Shown piece after piece: positions 40,944-49,489 of a DNA stretch of 64,000 nucleotides. The first letter of the stretch is position 1. The number at the start of each line of letters is the position of its first letter. This DNA comes from Aristaeella hokkaidonensis (GTDB lineage: Bacteria > Bacillota > Clostridia > Christensenellales > Aristaeellaceae): assembly GCF_018128945.1 (NCBI RefSeq), contig NZ_CP068393.1:496001-560000 (forward strand), in the 5' to 3' direction. The notes below the pieces were generated by a model that did no database searches, had not been told where the DNA came from, and saw only the letters and a list, made by a program, of their open reading frames with translations. Both the position numbers and the translations under genes were made by a program.

Positions 40944-41990
40944 TTACTGCATCTGGACCTTGATCAGCAGCTCAGGGGTTTCGTTCTGGAGCAGCTTGAC
41001 GTACTGATAGATTTCATCCTTCTCGTAACCCATGCGGGGCAGGTAGCCTTCCACGCCGTCAAATTCTCCACCGGGAGCGGTAACATCTTCCAGTACCTTC
41101 GCGTTGGGGGAGGTGTAGCAGGTTTCAACGGTGATCATCATGCTGTTGTCATAATCCAGCACGTAGTTGATGAACTCGTTGGCCAGCTCGGGATTGGCGG
41201 CATTGGAGGGAATGAACATGCAGTCAATTGCGATGTTGGTGCCCTGGGTGGGAGCCCAGACAGCCAGCTTTTCATTTTCCATGCTGGCATAGGCGGCGTC
41301 ACCGCTGTACATCATGGCGATCCACTTTTCGCCCTGGGCCATACCGTCGATCATTTCATCGGTGACGAAGGAGGGATGAATGGCCTGCTTCATTTTGACC
41401 AGCCAGTCATAGGCTTCCTGCAGTTCGTCAGGATTGTCGGTATTCATGGAATAACCCAGCGCCTTGAAGGCCATCATGAAGACATCACGGGGAGAGTCAT
41501 AGATGAAGGCGTGGCCGTCCAGTTCAGGATCCAGGAGGATTTCCCAGCCCTTTTCCTCTACCTTGGCGGGATCAATCTTCGTGGTGTCATAGCAGAGTAC
41601 CACGTTCTGCCACAGGTAGGGAGCACTGTAGGTGTTATCCGGATCGAAATAGAGACCCTTCATAGTGTCAGAAATCTGATCCAGGTTGGTGACGATTTCC
41701 TTGTCCAGGGGCAGGATCCGCTCTTCCTTGATCAGCCGGTCGATCATGTAATCGCTGGTGACCACCACGTCGTAGGAAACGCCGGTCTGCAGCTTGGTAT
41801 ACATTTCTTCCGGATTGCTGTTCAGGGAGTAATTGACGCGGACGCCGAATTCCTTTTCAAAGTTATAGATAACCTCATCATCGATGTATTCGCCGTAGTT
41901 GAACACATTCAGCGTTCCGTCCGCCAGCGCGAACAGCGGCAGGCACACCAGGCAGATGATGAGCAGGGCAGAGATCAGTTTCTTAGACAT
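40944..41990 (-). CDS. potD: Spermidine/putrescine ABC transporter substrate-binding protein PotD
   Basis: A 348-residue extracytoplasmic polyamine-binding protein. After a signal peptide (MSKKLISALLIICLVCLPLF) the mature part begins near ADGTLNVFNYGEYIDDEV, the conserved PotD start, and keeps VVTSDYMIDRLIKEERILPL and APYLWQNVVLCYD. No lipobox cysteine follows the hydrophobic core, so lipid anchoring is not evident. It is the last gene of the minus-strand order potA-potB-potC-potD and overlaps potC by 8 bp. Confidence 0.92.
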   Translation of the reverse strand: MSKKLISALLIICLVCLPLFALADGTLNVFNYGEYIDDEVIYNFEKEFGVRVNYSLNSNPEEMYTKLQTGVSYDVVVTSDYMIDRLIKEERILPLDKEIVTNLDQISDTMKGLYFDPDNTYSAPYLWQNVVLCYDTTKIDPAKVEEKGWEILLDPELDGHAFIYDSPRDVFMMAFKALGYSMNTDNPDELQEAYDWLVKMKQAIHPSFVTDEMIDGMAQGEKWIAMMYSGDAAYASMENEKLAVWAPTQGTNIAIDCMFIPSNAANPELANEFINYVLDYDNSMMITVETCYTSPNAKVLEDVTAPGGEFDGVEGYLPRMGYEKDEIYQYVKLLQNETPELLIKVQMQ

Positions 41991-42912
41991 TTTGGGGTTC
42001 CTCCTTTTGGGCTTTTTTATCTTTAATAATGGGCACCAGGTTCGTGAGGAGCAGAATCAGGGCAACCACCACGACAAACAGGGTCGCCATGGCGTTGACA
42101 CTCAGATTATACCGCTTCATGGACTCAACGTACATGGAAATAGTGTTGATTCCGGGGCCGGCGTTGAAATAGGAAACCACGAAGTCATCCAGGGACATGC
42201 TGAAGGCGAGCAGCGCACCGGTCAGGATTGCAGGATAAATCTGGGGAATGATGACCTTGGTCAGCGCCTTCCAGGGGGTGGCTCCCAGGTCCAGGGCGGC
42301 TTCCGCCACGTTGTCGTCCAGCTGCCGCAGCTTCGGCATGACAGACAGGATGACGAAAGGCGTACAGAAGGAAATATGGCTCAGAATCAGGGTGAGCATA
42401 CCGGGCTGAAGCTTGATGGACATGAACAGGAGCATCAGGCCGATGGCTGTGACGATATCCGGGTTCAGCACGGGCAGGTTGTTGATTTCCAGCACCACGC
42501 TGCGGATCAGCCGCCTGGCCTTGGACAGGCCAATGGCGGAGATGGTCCCCACTACCGTGGAAACGACGGTGGAAATGACCGCAACGATCAGGGTGACGTA
42601 TATGCTCTCCAGCATGGTACGGTCCTTAAAGAGGCTTTCATACCAGCGAAGTGAGAAGCCGACAAAGTTGGTCTGGGATTTCCCCTCATTGAAGGAGAAC
42701 AGTACCAGGTAGACTATGGGCAGGTAGATGAAAAGCAGAACCAGCACCAGGTACAGGGAAGAGAAGATGCGTGAGGAACATTTTGCCGGCTTTTTCTGCA
42801 GCGGCTCACCGGAAACATCACCGGGTTGTTTTGCCTTGGCCAGCTCAAGTTCGGACTGACTTGCCAGCGTAAGACCGGCCAGTCTTTTATTACTGGAATT
42901 ACCCATTCCCAT
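41983..42912 (-). CDS. potC: Polyamine ABC transporter permease PotC
   Basis: A 309-residue inner-membrane permease with six hydrophobic segments and the coupling loop AALDLGATPWKALTKVIIPQI that contacts PotA. The N-terminus has an extra hydrophilic region of about 45 residues before the first membrane segment, longer than in typical PotC. A GAGGA site precedes the ATG at 42912. It starts 4 bp after the potB stop and overlaps potD. Confidence 0.92.
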   Translation of the reverse strand: MGMGNSSNKRLAGLTLASQSELELAKAKQPGDVSGEPLQKKPAKCSSRIFSSLYLVLVLLFIYLPIVYLVLFSFNEGKSQTNFVGFSLRWYESLFKDRTMLESIYVTLIVAVISTVVSTVVGTISAIGLSKARRLIRSVVLEINNLPVLNPDIVTAIGLMLLFMSIKLQPGMLTLILSHISFCTPFVILSVMPKLRQLDDNVAEAALDLGATPWKALTKVIIPQIYPAILTGALLAFSMSLDDFVVSYFNAGPGINTISMYVESMKRYNLSVNAMATLFVVVVALILLLTNLVPIIKDKKAQKEEPQNV

Positions 42913-42916
42913 ATTC

Positions 42917-43696
42917 TCAGTCCTCCTCTGCGCTGCGGTCCAGCTTCCTGGTCGCCCACATGGCGGTGATGATAATCAGGGCCATGATCAGGGAGATGGC
43001 GCTGCCGAAGTTCCAGTCACCGGTTTTCTTGAAGCACAGCTCAATCAGGTTGCCGATCAGGATGACTTCACCGTTGCCCAGCATCCGCGGGATAAAGAAG
43101 CTGGATACAGCGGGCAGGAAAACCAGTGTGATGCCGGAGATGATACCGGGCACGCTCAGGGGCAGGGTCACCTTCAGGAAGGATTTTACATTGTTGGCGC
43201 CCAGGTCGTGGGCGGCAATCAGCAGGTTGGGATCCAGCTTGGCGATGGCGGTATGGATCTGGATGATCATAAAGGGCAGGAAGTCATAGACCATACCGAT
43301 GAACACCTTGAACTCGCTGCTGAAATCGAAGTTCAGCAGGATGCCGCGCCAGGCGTAGGTCTTCAGAACCATGTTGATCCACATGGGAAGGGTCATCAGC
43401 AGGATCATGAAGGTCTGCTTCCGGTCCGGCAGGTTCGCGATGAACAGGGCGGCCGGATAGCCGATCAGCAGGCAGACGACTGTGGTCAGCAGCGCGATGC
43501 GCAGGCTGGTGAGCAGGATCCTGATGAAGTCGGGGTCCCTGATGAACCGGGCAAAGTTGTCCAGCGTGAACTGGAAGGTGAGCGTGCTGTTGCCGGTGTT
43601 GGTAATCGCGTACAGGAAGATCATCAGCATCGGGGCAACGATGAAAATGCCGATCCACAGGCAATAGGGATAGCTCATCCGGAAGAAGGATTTCAT
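42917..43696 (-). CDS. potB: Polyamine ABC transporter permease PotB
   Basis: A 259-residue permease with six hydrophobic segments and the EAA-like coupling loop [21 protein letters not shown]. It pairs with PotC to form the membrane channel for spermidine and putrescine uptake. Its ATG overlaps the potA stop as ATGA (43693-43696), so potA and potB are translationally coupled. Confidence 0.93.
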   Translation of the reverse strand: MKSFFRMSYPYCLWIGIFIVAPMLMIFLYAITNTGNSTLTFQFTLDNFARFIRDPDFIRILLTSLRIALLTTVVCLLIGYPAALFIANLPDRKQTFMILLMTLPMWINMVLKTYAWRGILLNFDFSSEFKVFIGMVYDFLPFMIIQIHTAIAKLDPNLLIAAHDLGANNVKSFLKVTLPLSVPGIISGITLVFLPAVSSFFIPRMLGNGEVILIGNLIELCFKKTGDWNFGSAISLIMALIIITAMWATRKLDRSAEED

Positions 43697-45270
43697 TCCA
43701 CCACCGCCTTATGCATAACATGGATATCATCCGGTCCGAAGAGCAGGCCGACCTTGTCTCCCACCTCATGATGGGAAGTGGTTTCGACTTTGTATTCCCG
43801 GCCCTGGGTGGCGAAGGTGATATCGTAGGAGCCTTCCGTGATTTCCGCTGGATCGAAATCGAACTTGACGTCCGTGATGTCAATAGAGGAGTCATCCTGC
43901 AGGTTCCAGGCTTCGGCGCTGGCCCAGGTTTTCAGGTCGGTGGAGATAGCCATGGATTCCTTGATTTCGTCCGGGGTGATGAAGAAGTCCAGGGCGCTGA
44001 TACCGATGTTGTGACGTGCGTCTTCAACGTATTCCGGATGGACAACGTAGACCTTGACGGTCACCTCGGTGTGCTTGTCCGTACCGAAGGTGATGCTATA
44101 GACGCCGGGGCGGTTTTCAATGTTGTGGCTGACGTGGGTCAGGGAGATATCGCGGTTCTCGTCGTCCCAGGCCTGGGCGTTGGCGATGGAGATGAAGTCC
44201 TGATCGGTCATCTCCTTGTTTTCCAGGTCATCGGAGTCGACGTAGAAGTCGTTTGCGCTGATCTTTTCGCCGGCTTCCTCGTTATAAATGTCGTGCTGGG
44301 TAACAACGTTCATCTTGACGGTCTTGCTGGTACCGGTCTTGGTTTCCACCATCAGTTCATAGTGGACACCCTTGAACAGCACGCTCTTAACCTCGCCGCG
44401 AAGGACGCCTTCACGGGGCTTCACGATGGCGATGTCTTCGGGGCGGATCAGCACGTCCACCGGCTCGTTCTGCCGGAAACCGAAGTCCGTGCATTCAAAG
44501 GTTTTGTCGTCGAAACGGACCTTGTAGTCCGCCAGCATAACACCCTCCATGATGTTGCTTTCGCCGATGAAACGGGCAACATAGGAGTTGACGGGCTCGT
44601 TGTAGATTTCCAGCGGGGTGCCGATCTGCTCGATGGCGCCGGCGTTCATGACCACGATCTTGTCGCTCATGGTCAGGGCTTCTTCCTGGTCATGGGTGAC
44701 GAAAATGAAGGTGATGCCGACTTCCTGCTGGATGCGCTTCAGTTCCCGCTGCATCTCCTTGCGCAGCTTCAGGTCCAGGGCGCCCAGGGGCTCGTCCAGG
44801 AGCAGCACGTTCGGCTCGTTGACCAGGGCGCGGGCGATAGCCACACGCTGCTGCTGGCCGCCGGAAAGCTTGGTGACGTTCCGCTTCGCGTAGCCTTCCA
44901 GGTTCACCAGGGAAAGCATACGGTTGACTTTCTGGGTAATGATATCGTTCGGCTGCTTTTTGATGCGCAGGCCGAAGGCAATGTTTTCAAAAACATTCAG
45001 ATGGGGGAACAGGGCGTAGCGCTGGAAGACGGTATTGATCTCCCGCTTGTAGGCAGGGACGTTGTCGATGCACTGGCCGTCAAAGATGACCGTGCCCTCG
45101 TCCTGCTCCAGGAAGCCGCCCAGGATACGCAGCAGCGTGGTTTTGCCGCAGCCGGAAGGACCGAGCAGCGTCACAAATTCATTTTCATAAATGTTCAGAT
45201 TGACACCTTTAAGTACGATCTGGCCGTCAAAATTCTTGACGATATTCCTGAATTCGATCAGTTTGCGCAT
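43693..45270 (-). CDS. potA: Polyamine ABC transporter ATPase PotA with Ig-like insertion in the TOBE domain
   Basis: A 525-residue ATPase, about 160 residues longer than usual PotA. Residues 1-235 are a normal ABC domain: Walker [10 protein letters not shown] (37-45), signature LSGGQQQR (135-142), Walker B VLLLDEP (155-161) and His193. A TOBE domain begins near 268 ([20 protein letters not shown]) and closes at 500-520 ([17 protein letters not shown]). Between them lie two repeats, about 337-410 (ISANDFYV...PGVYSITF) and 424-495 (ISALDFFI...GSYDITF), with the strand pattern of bacterial Ig-like domains. It energises polyamine uptake; the inserted segments may be regulatory. Confidence 0.93.
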   Translation of the reverse strand: MRKLIEFRNIVKNFDGQIVLKGVNLNIYENEFVTLLGPSGCGKTTLLRILGGFLEQDEGTVIFDGQCIDNVPAYKREINTVFQRYALFPHLNVFENIAFGLRIKKQPNDIITQKVNRMLSLVNLEGYAKRNVTKLSGGQQQRVAIARALVNEPNVLLLDEPLGALDLKLRKEMQRELKRIQQEVGITFIFVTHDQEEALTMSDKIVVMNAGAIEQIGTPLEIYNEPVNSYVARFIGESNIMEGVMLADYKVRFDDKTFECTDFGFRQNEPVDVLIRPEDIAIVKPREGVLRGEVKSVLFKGVHYELMVETKTGTSKTVKMNVVTQHDIYNEEAGEKISANDFYVDSDDLENKEMTDQDFISIANAQAWDDENRDISLTHVSHNIENRPGVYSITFGTDKHTEVTVKVYVVHPEYVEDARHNIGISALDFFITPDEIKESMAISTDLKTWASAEAWNLQDDSSIDITDVKFDFDPAEITEGSYDITFATQGREYKVETTSHHEVGDKVGLLFGPDDIHVMHKAVVE

Positions 45271-45313
45271 GCCGCTCTCTCCTTTTTCGCATTTCCATAA
45301 GAATACAATTTAA

Positions 45314-45341
45314 ATCATACTCAAAACCGGGGATCATGCAA
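45314..45341 (-). promoter_or_regulatory. Probable potABCD promoter
   Basis: On the minus strand TTGCAT (45336-45341), 16 bp, and TATGAT (45314-45319), 44 bp before the potA ATG. A GGAGAGAG ribosome site precedes the ATG. Confidence 0.5.
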
Positions 45342-45581
45342 CAGATTCTTCCAAAAAATACAGGAAGAAAAATGTATTTTTTTCTGTAGTGATTTTTACC
45401 ATTCCGGATGCCCCTGAGACGTGATCGTTTCCAAAAGCCAAACAGAAGGATCGGGGAACTGTTTAAAACATTGGCCTGGGAAGGCTCGGCCCCTACGGCG
45501 GGTATGGGCGGAGTACAGGAAAAACACATGGATGGTAGGTTGAAAACAGGACGGCGGGGGAGTAATCTGTTCCGGAAGTGT

Positions 45582-45605
45582 TCCGGCGGGGTGACCCCGG
45601 CCGGA
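45582..45605 (+). promoter_or_regulatory. GC-rich hairpin in the metallopeptidase 5' region
   Basis: TCCGGCGGGG (45582-45591), loop TGA, and CCCC plus GCCGGA (45595-45605) pair in a 10-bp stem with one bulged G. It ends 22 bp before the ATG and directly before the GAAAGAAAGGA ribosome site, with no U-tract, so it may influence translation or RNA stability. Confidence 0.5.
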
Positions 45606-45627
45606 TGGAAAGAAAGGACTATTTGGA

Positions 45628-46626
45628 ATGAAGAAACTGACAACCCTGATGATGATCATTATGATGCTGCTGTGCAGCGTTTGCCTGCCGGCTTTGGGCG
45701 AGGCGGCCGAAAACATGGAAACAGCGGCTGTGATTCCTTACCGGTTTGCTACCGCAGAGGAAGGCCGGGAACTGATGCTGGCCAATAAAGCGTATTATGA
45801 TACCTTCACCGAGAACAAGATCGGATTCATCATGCATAAGAATGACGTGTCCATGGAAGAATACCTGGACTTTGCCGGGAAGCAGGTGCTGGACTGGACG
45901 GCCGCGGAAAAGGAACTGATCGACCGCTGCATGGCCATTGTGGAAGCCTCCTTTACGGATAACGGCTGGAAAATGCCGCCGCTGGAGACCGTTGTGTTTA
46001 TCCGGACCACCATGGAGGAAGAGGGCGGCGCCTTCGGATACACCCACGGCACGCAGATCTACCTTTCCGGCTCGCTGGAACAGTACGCGGCCCTGGCACC
46101 CGAGCAGATTGACGTGCCGGTCGCCACGATCCTGGCGCATGAGCTGTTCCACTGCCTGACCCGCTGCAATCCGGATTTTCGCAGGGATATGTATTCCATC
46201 ATCCATTTCACAGTGGAAGACGCGGAGTATGAACTGCCTGCCTCTGTGATGGAATACTACATTGCCAACCCGGACGTGGAACACCACAACGCCCATGCCA
46301 CCTTTGTGATCGACGGGAAGGAGACGGAATGCTACACCGCCTTTGTGACCACAAAGCATTGTGAGAATGAGGATGAAAGCTTCATGAATTTCGGCGTCAC
46401 GGCGCTGGTGCCGGTGGATGGAACCGACGTCTGGTACACCGCGGAACAGGCTTCCAACTTTGATGAGGTTTTCGGAACCAACACGGGCTACGTCATCGAT
46501 CCGGAAGAATGCCTGGCGGACAACTTCTCCTATGCCGTAATCTACGGGGAAAAGGGAGCGGAAGGAAACGGATATCCGAATCCGGAAATCATTGAAGCCA
46601 TCAGCAAATATCTCATCGGAGAATGA
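45628..46626 (+). CDS. Exported putative zinc metallopeptidase (gluzincin-like)
   Basis: A 332-residue secreted protein with a signal peptide ending near ALGEA-AE. The zinc-binding motif HELFH is at residues 171-175, and EECLADNF at 293-300 supplies a probable third ligand in the ExxxAD form of gluzincin peptidases. I do not recognise the exact family. It should act outside the membrane; the substrate is unknown. GAAAGGAC lies 11 bp before the ATG. It is divergent from potA and stands alone, with a repeat-framed terminator behind it. Confidence 0.75.
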   Translation: MKKLTTLMMIIMMLLCSVCLPALGEAAENMETAAVIPYRFATAEEGRELMLANKAYYDTFTENKIGFIMHKNDVSMEEYLDFAGKQVLDWTAAEKELIDRCMAIVEASFTDNGWKMPPLETVVFIRTTMEEEGGAFGYTHGTQIYLSGSLEQYAALAPEQIDVPVATILAHELFHCLTRCNPDFRRDMYSIIHFTVEDAEYELPASVMEYYIANPDVEHHNAHATFVIDGKETECYTAFVTTKHCENEDESFMNFGVTALVPVDGTDVWYTAEQASNFDEVFGTNTGYVIDPEECLADNFSYAVIYGEKGAEGNGYPNPEIIEAISKYLIGE

Positions 46627-46640
46627 GAGAGTTGCTGACT

Positions 46641-46784
46641 AATTCAGAATTATGAATTCAGAATTCAGAATTAATACTGATACCGCGAGTGGGTAAAGAT
46701 GACAGATGGTATTCCTGAAAGTGGGAGTGCCATCTTTTCTTTGTTTAGGTACTTATAATTCTTAATTCTGAATTCTTAATTTCC
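46641..46784. repeat. Heptanucleotide arrays in inverted orientation around a terminator
   Basis: The left array (46641-46673) has units AATTCAG, AATTATG, AATTCAG, AATTCAG and AATTA; the right array (46757-46784) has AATTCTT, AATTCTG, AATTCTT and AATTTCC, roughly the reverse complement of the left. Together they frame an intrinsic terminator and look like a short element with terminal inverted repeats. Confidence 0.7.
46704..46742 (+). terminator. Intrinsic terminator of the metallopeptidase gene
   Basis: AGATGG (46704-46709) pairs with CCATCT (46730-46735); the stem continues for seven more pairs with G-U wobbles around a 6-nt loop and is followed by TTTCTTTG. Confidence 0.75.
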
Positions 46785-46799
46785 AATACGCCTGTTATC

Positions 46800-46808
46800 T
46801 GGTATAAT
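46800..46808 (+). promoter_or_regulatory. Extended -10 promoter of glgA
   Basis: TGGTATAAT (46800-46808) is a perfect extended -10 element, 52 bp before the glgA ATG. No good -35 box is seen, as is normal for this type. Confidence 0.6.
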
Positions 46809-46860
46809 AAGCGTAGAATGTCCAATCAACCGGGATCAGAATGACAGGAGGAGAGAGACC

Positions 46861-48318
46861 ATGGCCACAAAACGGAGAATAGCCTTTGTCGGATCCGAAT
46901 GCTATCCTTTTGTAAAAACGGGCGGTCTGGGAGACGTGATGTACGCGCTGCCCAGGGCGCTGGTAACCAGGGACTGCGAGGTACGCGTTATCCTTCCCCT
47001 GTATGCCTGCATCCCTGCGAAATACAAGGAAAAACTGGAATATAAGGGCTCCTTCATGATGGACCAGACGTCGGACGGAAGAAACTTCTACGTCGGCATC
47101 ATGGAACTGGAAATGGATGGGGTTATTTATGACTTCATCGACAACCGGGAGTTCTTTGACTGGGGCAATCCCTATACAGGACTGTGGGAGGATATTCCCA
47201 AGTACTGCTTCTTTGCCAAGGCTTCCCTGGCGATCCTGAATTACCTGGACTGGGCACCGGATGTGATTCACTGCCACGACTGGCAGGGAAGCCTGGTGCC
47301 GCTGTATAAGCGGACGAAGTTCTGGAATTCGCCGGTGGGTAAAGCCAAAACCGTGCTGACGATCCACAACCTCCGGTTCCAGGGCATCTGCAGTATTGAA
47401 CACCTGAAGTACTGGTCCGGCCTGCGGGATGATCTGTTTGATTATCCTGTGCTGAAGCACAATGAGGACGAGGCCAATATGTTCAAGGGCGGCCTGGCCT
47501 TTGCGGATCGGATTACCACCGTGAGCGAAACCTACGCCCAGGAGATCCAGACGCCGGCCTTCGGCGAGGGCCTGGACGCGCACCTGCGCTATCATAGCCC
47601 GCGGCTGAAGGGGATCGTGAACGGCATTGACGTGGAGCAGTGGGATCCCGCAAAGGACGCCCTGCTGGCCACTCCCTATGACGTGGAAAACGCCGTGGAG
47701 CGGAAGAAGGAAAACAAGCGGGCCCTGCAGGAGAAACTGGGCCTGACCCAGGACGACAGGAAAATGGTCATCGGCCTGATTTCCCGCCTGACGGACCAGA
47801 AGGGCCTGGACCTGGTGGACGCCATCTTCCCGCAGCTGATTGACGGAAACACACAGGTGGCGGTGCTGGGCACCGGCGACCCGCGTTATGAGAGCGCCTT
47901 CCGCTGGTTTGAGGGACAGTATAAGGGCGACGTATGCGCCTATATCAGCTATAACGAGGTTCTGGCCCACGCGATCTACGCCGGCGCGGACGCCTTCCTG
48001 GTGCCCAGCCTGTTTGAGCCCTGCGGCCTGACCCAGCTGATCGCCATGCGCTACGGCACGGCTCCGATCGTCCGGGAAACCGGCGGCCTGAAGGATACGG
48101 TGCAGCCCTTCCGCGGCGACCTGAAAGAAGGTAACGGCTTCACCTTTGACCGCTATGACGCGAACCTGCTGCTGGAGGCGGTGAACCAGGCCAAGACCGT
48201 GTTCTTTACGGATCGTGGCGCCTGGGACGAGATGGTCCGGCGGAACATGCGGAAGGACGTGTCCTGGGAACAGTCGGCGGAGAAATATCTTTCACTTTAT
48301 GACGAGGTCATAAAGTGA
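46861..48318 (+). CDS. glgA: Glycogen synthase
   Basis: A 485-residue GT5 glycosyltransferase that adds glucose from ADP-glucose to growing alpha-1,4-glucan. The N-terminal ADP-glucose loop KTGGLGDV is at residues 19-26; WAPDVIHCHDWQGSL and the C-terminal SLFEPCGLTQLIAMRYGT with conserved Glu are present. Length and order are those of bacterial GlgA. GGAGGAG precedes the ATG. It stands alone, without glgB, glgC or glgP next to it, between two repeat elements. Confidence 0.95.
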   Translation: MATKRRIAFVGSECYPFVKTGGLGDVMYALPRALVTRDCEVRVILPLYACIPAKYKEKLEYKGSFMMDQTSDGRNFYVGIMELEMDGVIYDFIDNREFFDWGNPYTGLWEDIPKYCFFAKASLAILNYLDWAPDVIHCHDWQGSLVPLYKRTKFWNSPVGKAKTVLTIHNLRFQGICSIEHLKYWSGLRDDLFDYPVLKHNEDEANMFKGGLAFADRITTVSETYAQEIQTPAFGEGLDAHLRYHSPRLKGIVNGIDVEQWDPAKDALLATPYDVENAVERKKENKRALQEKLGLTQDDRKMVIGLISRLTDQKGLDLVDAIFPQLIDGNTQVAVLGTGDPRYESAFRWFEGQYKGDVCAYISYNEVLAHAIYAGADAFLVPSLFEPCGLTQLIAMRYGTAPIVRETGGLKDTVQPFRGDLKEGNGFTFDRYDANLLLEAVNQAKTVFFTDRGAWDEMVRRNMRKDVSWEQSAEKYLSLYDEVIK

Positions 48319-48334
48319 AAGTAAATGAATACTG

Positions 48335-48519
48335 AAAACTTAAAACTTAAAAATGAGATAGTGTTGAGTTTTCAGTGAAGAGTGATGAGTGTAAAGTTGC
48401 CGCTGCGGCGGGGGAGATTTCTCCACGCGGGCGCATGAGCGCCCTTGGTCGAAATGACAATATGACGTCATGGATTGACCATAACAATTATGAATTATGA
48501 ATTGTGAATTATGAATTCA
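48335..48519. repeat. Composite intergenic element B (heptamers, core, heptamers)
   Basis: Heptamers AAAACTT, AAAACTT, AAAAATG (48335-48355), then AGTGAAG, AGTGATG, AGTGTAA (48374-48394), a core with GGGGGAGATTTCTCCACGC (about 48412-48430), a GGCGC/GCGCC hairpin and GGTCGAAATGACA, then heptamers AATTATG, AATTATG, AATTGTG, AATTATG (48486-48513). The plan and core match element A at 39.6-39.8 kb. It fills the gap between glgA and rnz. Confidence 0.7.
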
Positions 48520-48547
48520 TAGTCTAATCCGGAGGATTGATTAACCG

Positions 48548-49489
48548 ATGTTGGAGTTTTGCACGCTGGGGACCGGCGGGACACTGCCGATTCCCGAGCG
48601 GGCGTTATCTTCCCTTTATGTCCGGGTGAACGGGCGGAGCCTGCTGATCGACTGTGGTGAAGGAACCCAGGTCGGCATCCGCCGACTCGGCTGGGGATTC
48701 CGCTGCCTGGACGGGATGCTGCTGACCCACTATCACGGGGACCACTGTACCGGTATCGCGGGACTGCTGCTGAGCCTGGAAAAGGCGGGAAAGGATGAGC
48801 CCTTCCACATTTGGGGTCCGCGGGGACTGAAGCGCGTCGTGGAAGGACTGTGCGTTATTGTGCCTCAGCTTTCCTTCCCGGTGATGCTGCACGAGCTGCC
48901 GGCCGAAGGAGGGGACGTGGAGATGATCGGCCTGAAGATCCGGGCTTTCCCGGTGGATCACGGCGGCATTCCCTGTTTCGGCTACCGGATGGTGCTGGAC
49001 CGTGGCGCGGTCTTTGACCCGGAAAAAGCAAAGGCACTGAATGTGCCCATGAAGGACTGGAAGCGGCTGCAGCAGGGAGAAACGGTGCATGTGGGGTTGA
49101 AGCGGATCCTGCCCGGAGACGTGACCGGCGCACCCCGCAAGGGAATCACGCTGGTGTTCTCCACGGACACCCGGCCCTGCGAGACGCTGGAAAAGAACTG
49201 TGCGGACGCGGATCTGCTGATCCTGGAAGGCATGTACGGCACGGAGGACAAGATGCCCCAGGCCCTGAAGAACCACCATATGCTCTTCCGGGAGGCCGCG
49301 GAGATCGCGCGGAAAACGACGCCCGGGGGACTGCTCCTGACCCACTTCAGCACCAGCCTGGAGGATCCGGAGGAGTACCTGCCGGAAACGAGAACGATTT
49401 TTGAAAGGACCTGGGCCGCAAAGGACGGCGAGACCGTTGTGATGCGCTACCCGGAAGGCAAGGAAAAAGCATGGATCAGTTTGTCCTGA
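48548..49489 (+). CDS. rnz: Ribonuclease Z
   Basis: A 313-residue metallo-beta-lactamase-fold endonuclease that removes 3' trailers from tRNA precursors. The zinc motif [10 protein letters not shown] is complete, with the later [21 protein letters not shown] and LLLTHFST histidine motifs. The length is normal for the short RNase Z form. Its 3' end overlaps the start of uvrB by 19 bp, so both genes share a transcript. Confidence 0.93.
   Translation: MLEFCTLGTGGTLPIPERALSSLYVRVNGRSLLIDCGEGTQVGIRRLGWGFRCLDGMLLTHYHGDHCTGIAGLLLSLEKAGKDEPFHIWGPRGLKRVVEGLCVIVPQLSFPVMLHELPAEGGDVEMIGLKIRAFPVDHGGIPCFGYRMVLDRGAVFDPEKAKALNVPMKDWKRLQQGETVHVGLKRILPGDVTGAPRKGITLVFSTDTRPCETLEKNCADADLLILEGMYGTEDKMPQALKNHHMLFREAAEIARKTTPGGLLLTHFSTSLEDPEEYLPETRTIFERTWAAKDGETVVMRYPEGKEKAWISLS

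Larger units (their letters stand above)
45271..45627. other. Intergenic region between divergent potA and metallopeptidase genes
   Basis: This 357-bp gap holds no supported gene. It contains the likely potA promoter, an AT-rich hairpin (AAAAAATACA at 45353-45362 with TGTATTTTTT at 45373-45382), a middle part without recognisable signals, and a GC-rich hairpin just before the metallopeptidase ribosome site. No clear promoter for the plus-strand gene is seen. Confidence 0.6.

Noticed and set aside
43711..45300. A 529-codon plus-strand frame opposite potA
   Set aside because: It is the antisense of a clear ABC ATPase gene and has no ribosome site or recognisable motif.
39593..48519. CRISPR array at the heptamer repeats
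   Set aside because: Units are 7 bp and contiguous with no unique spacers, and no cas gene is present in the window.
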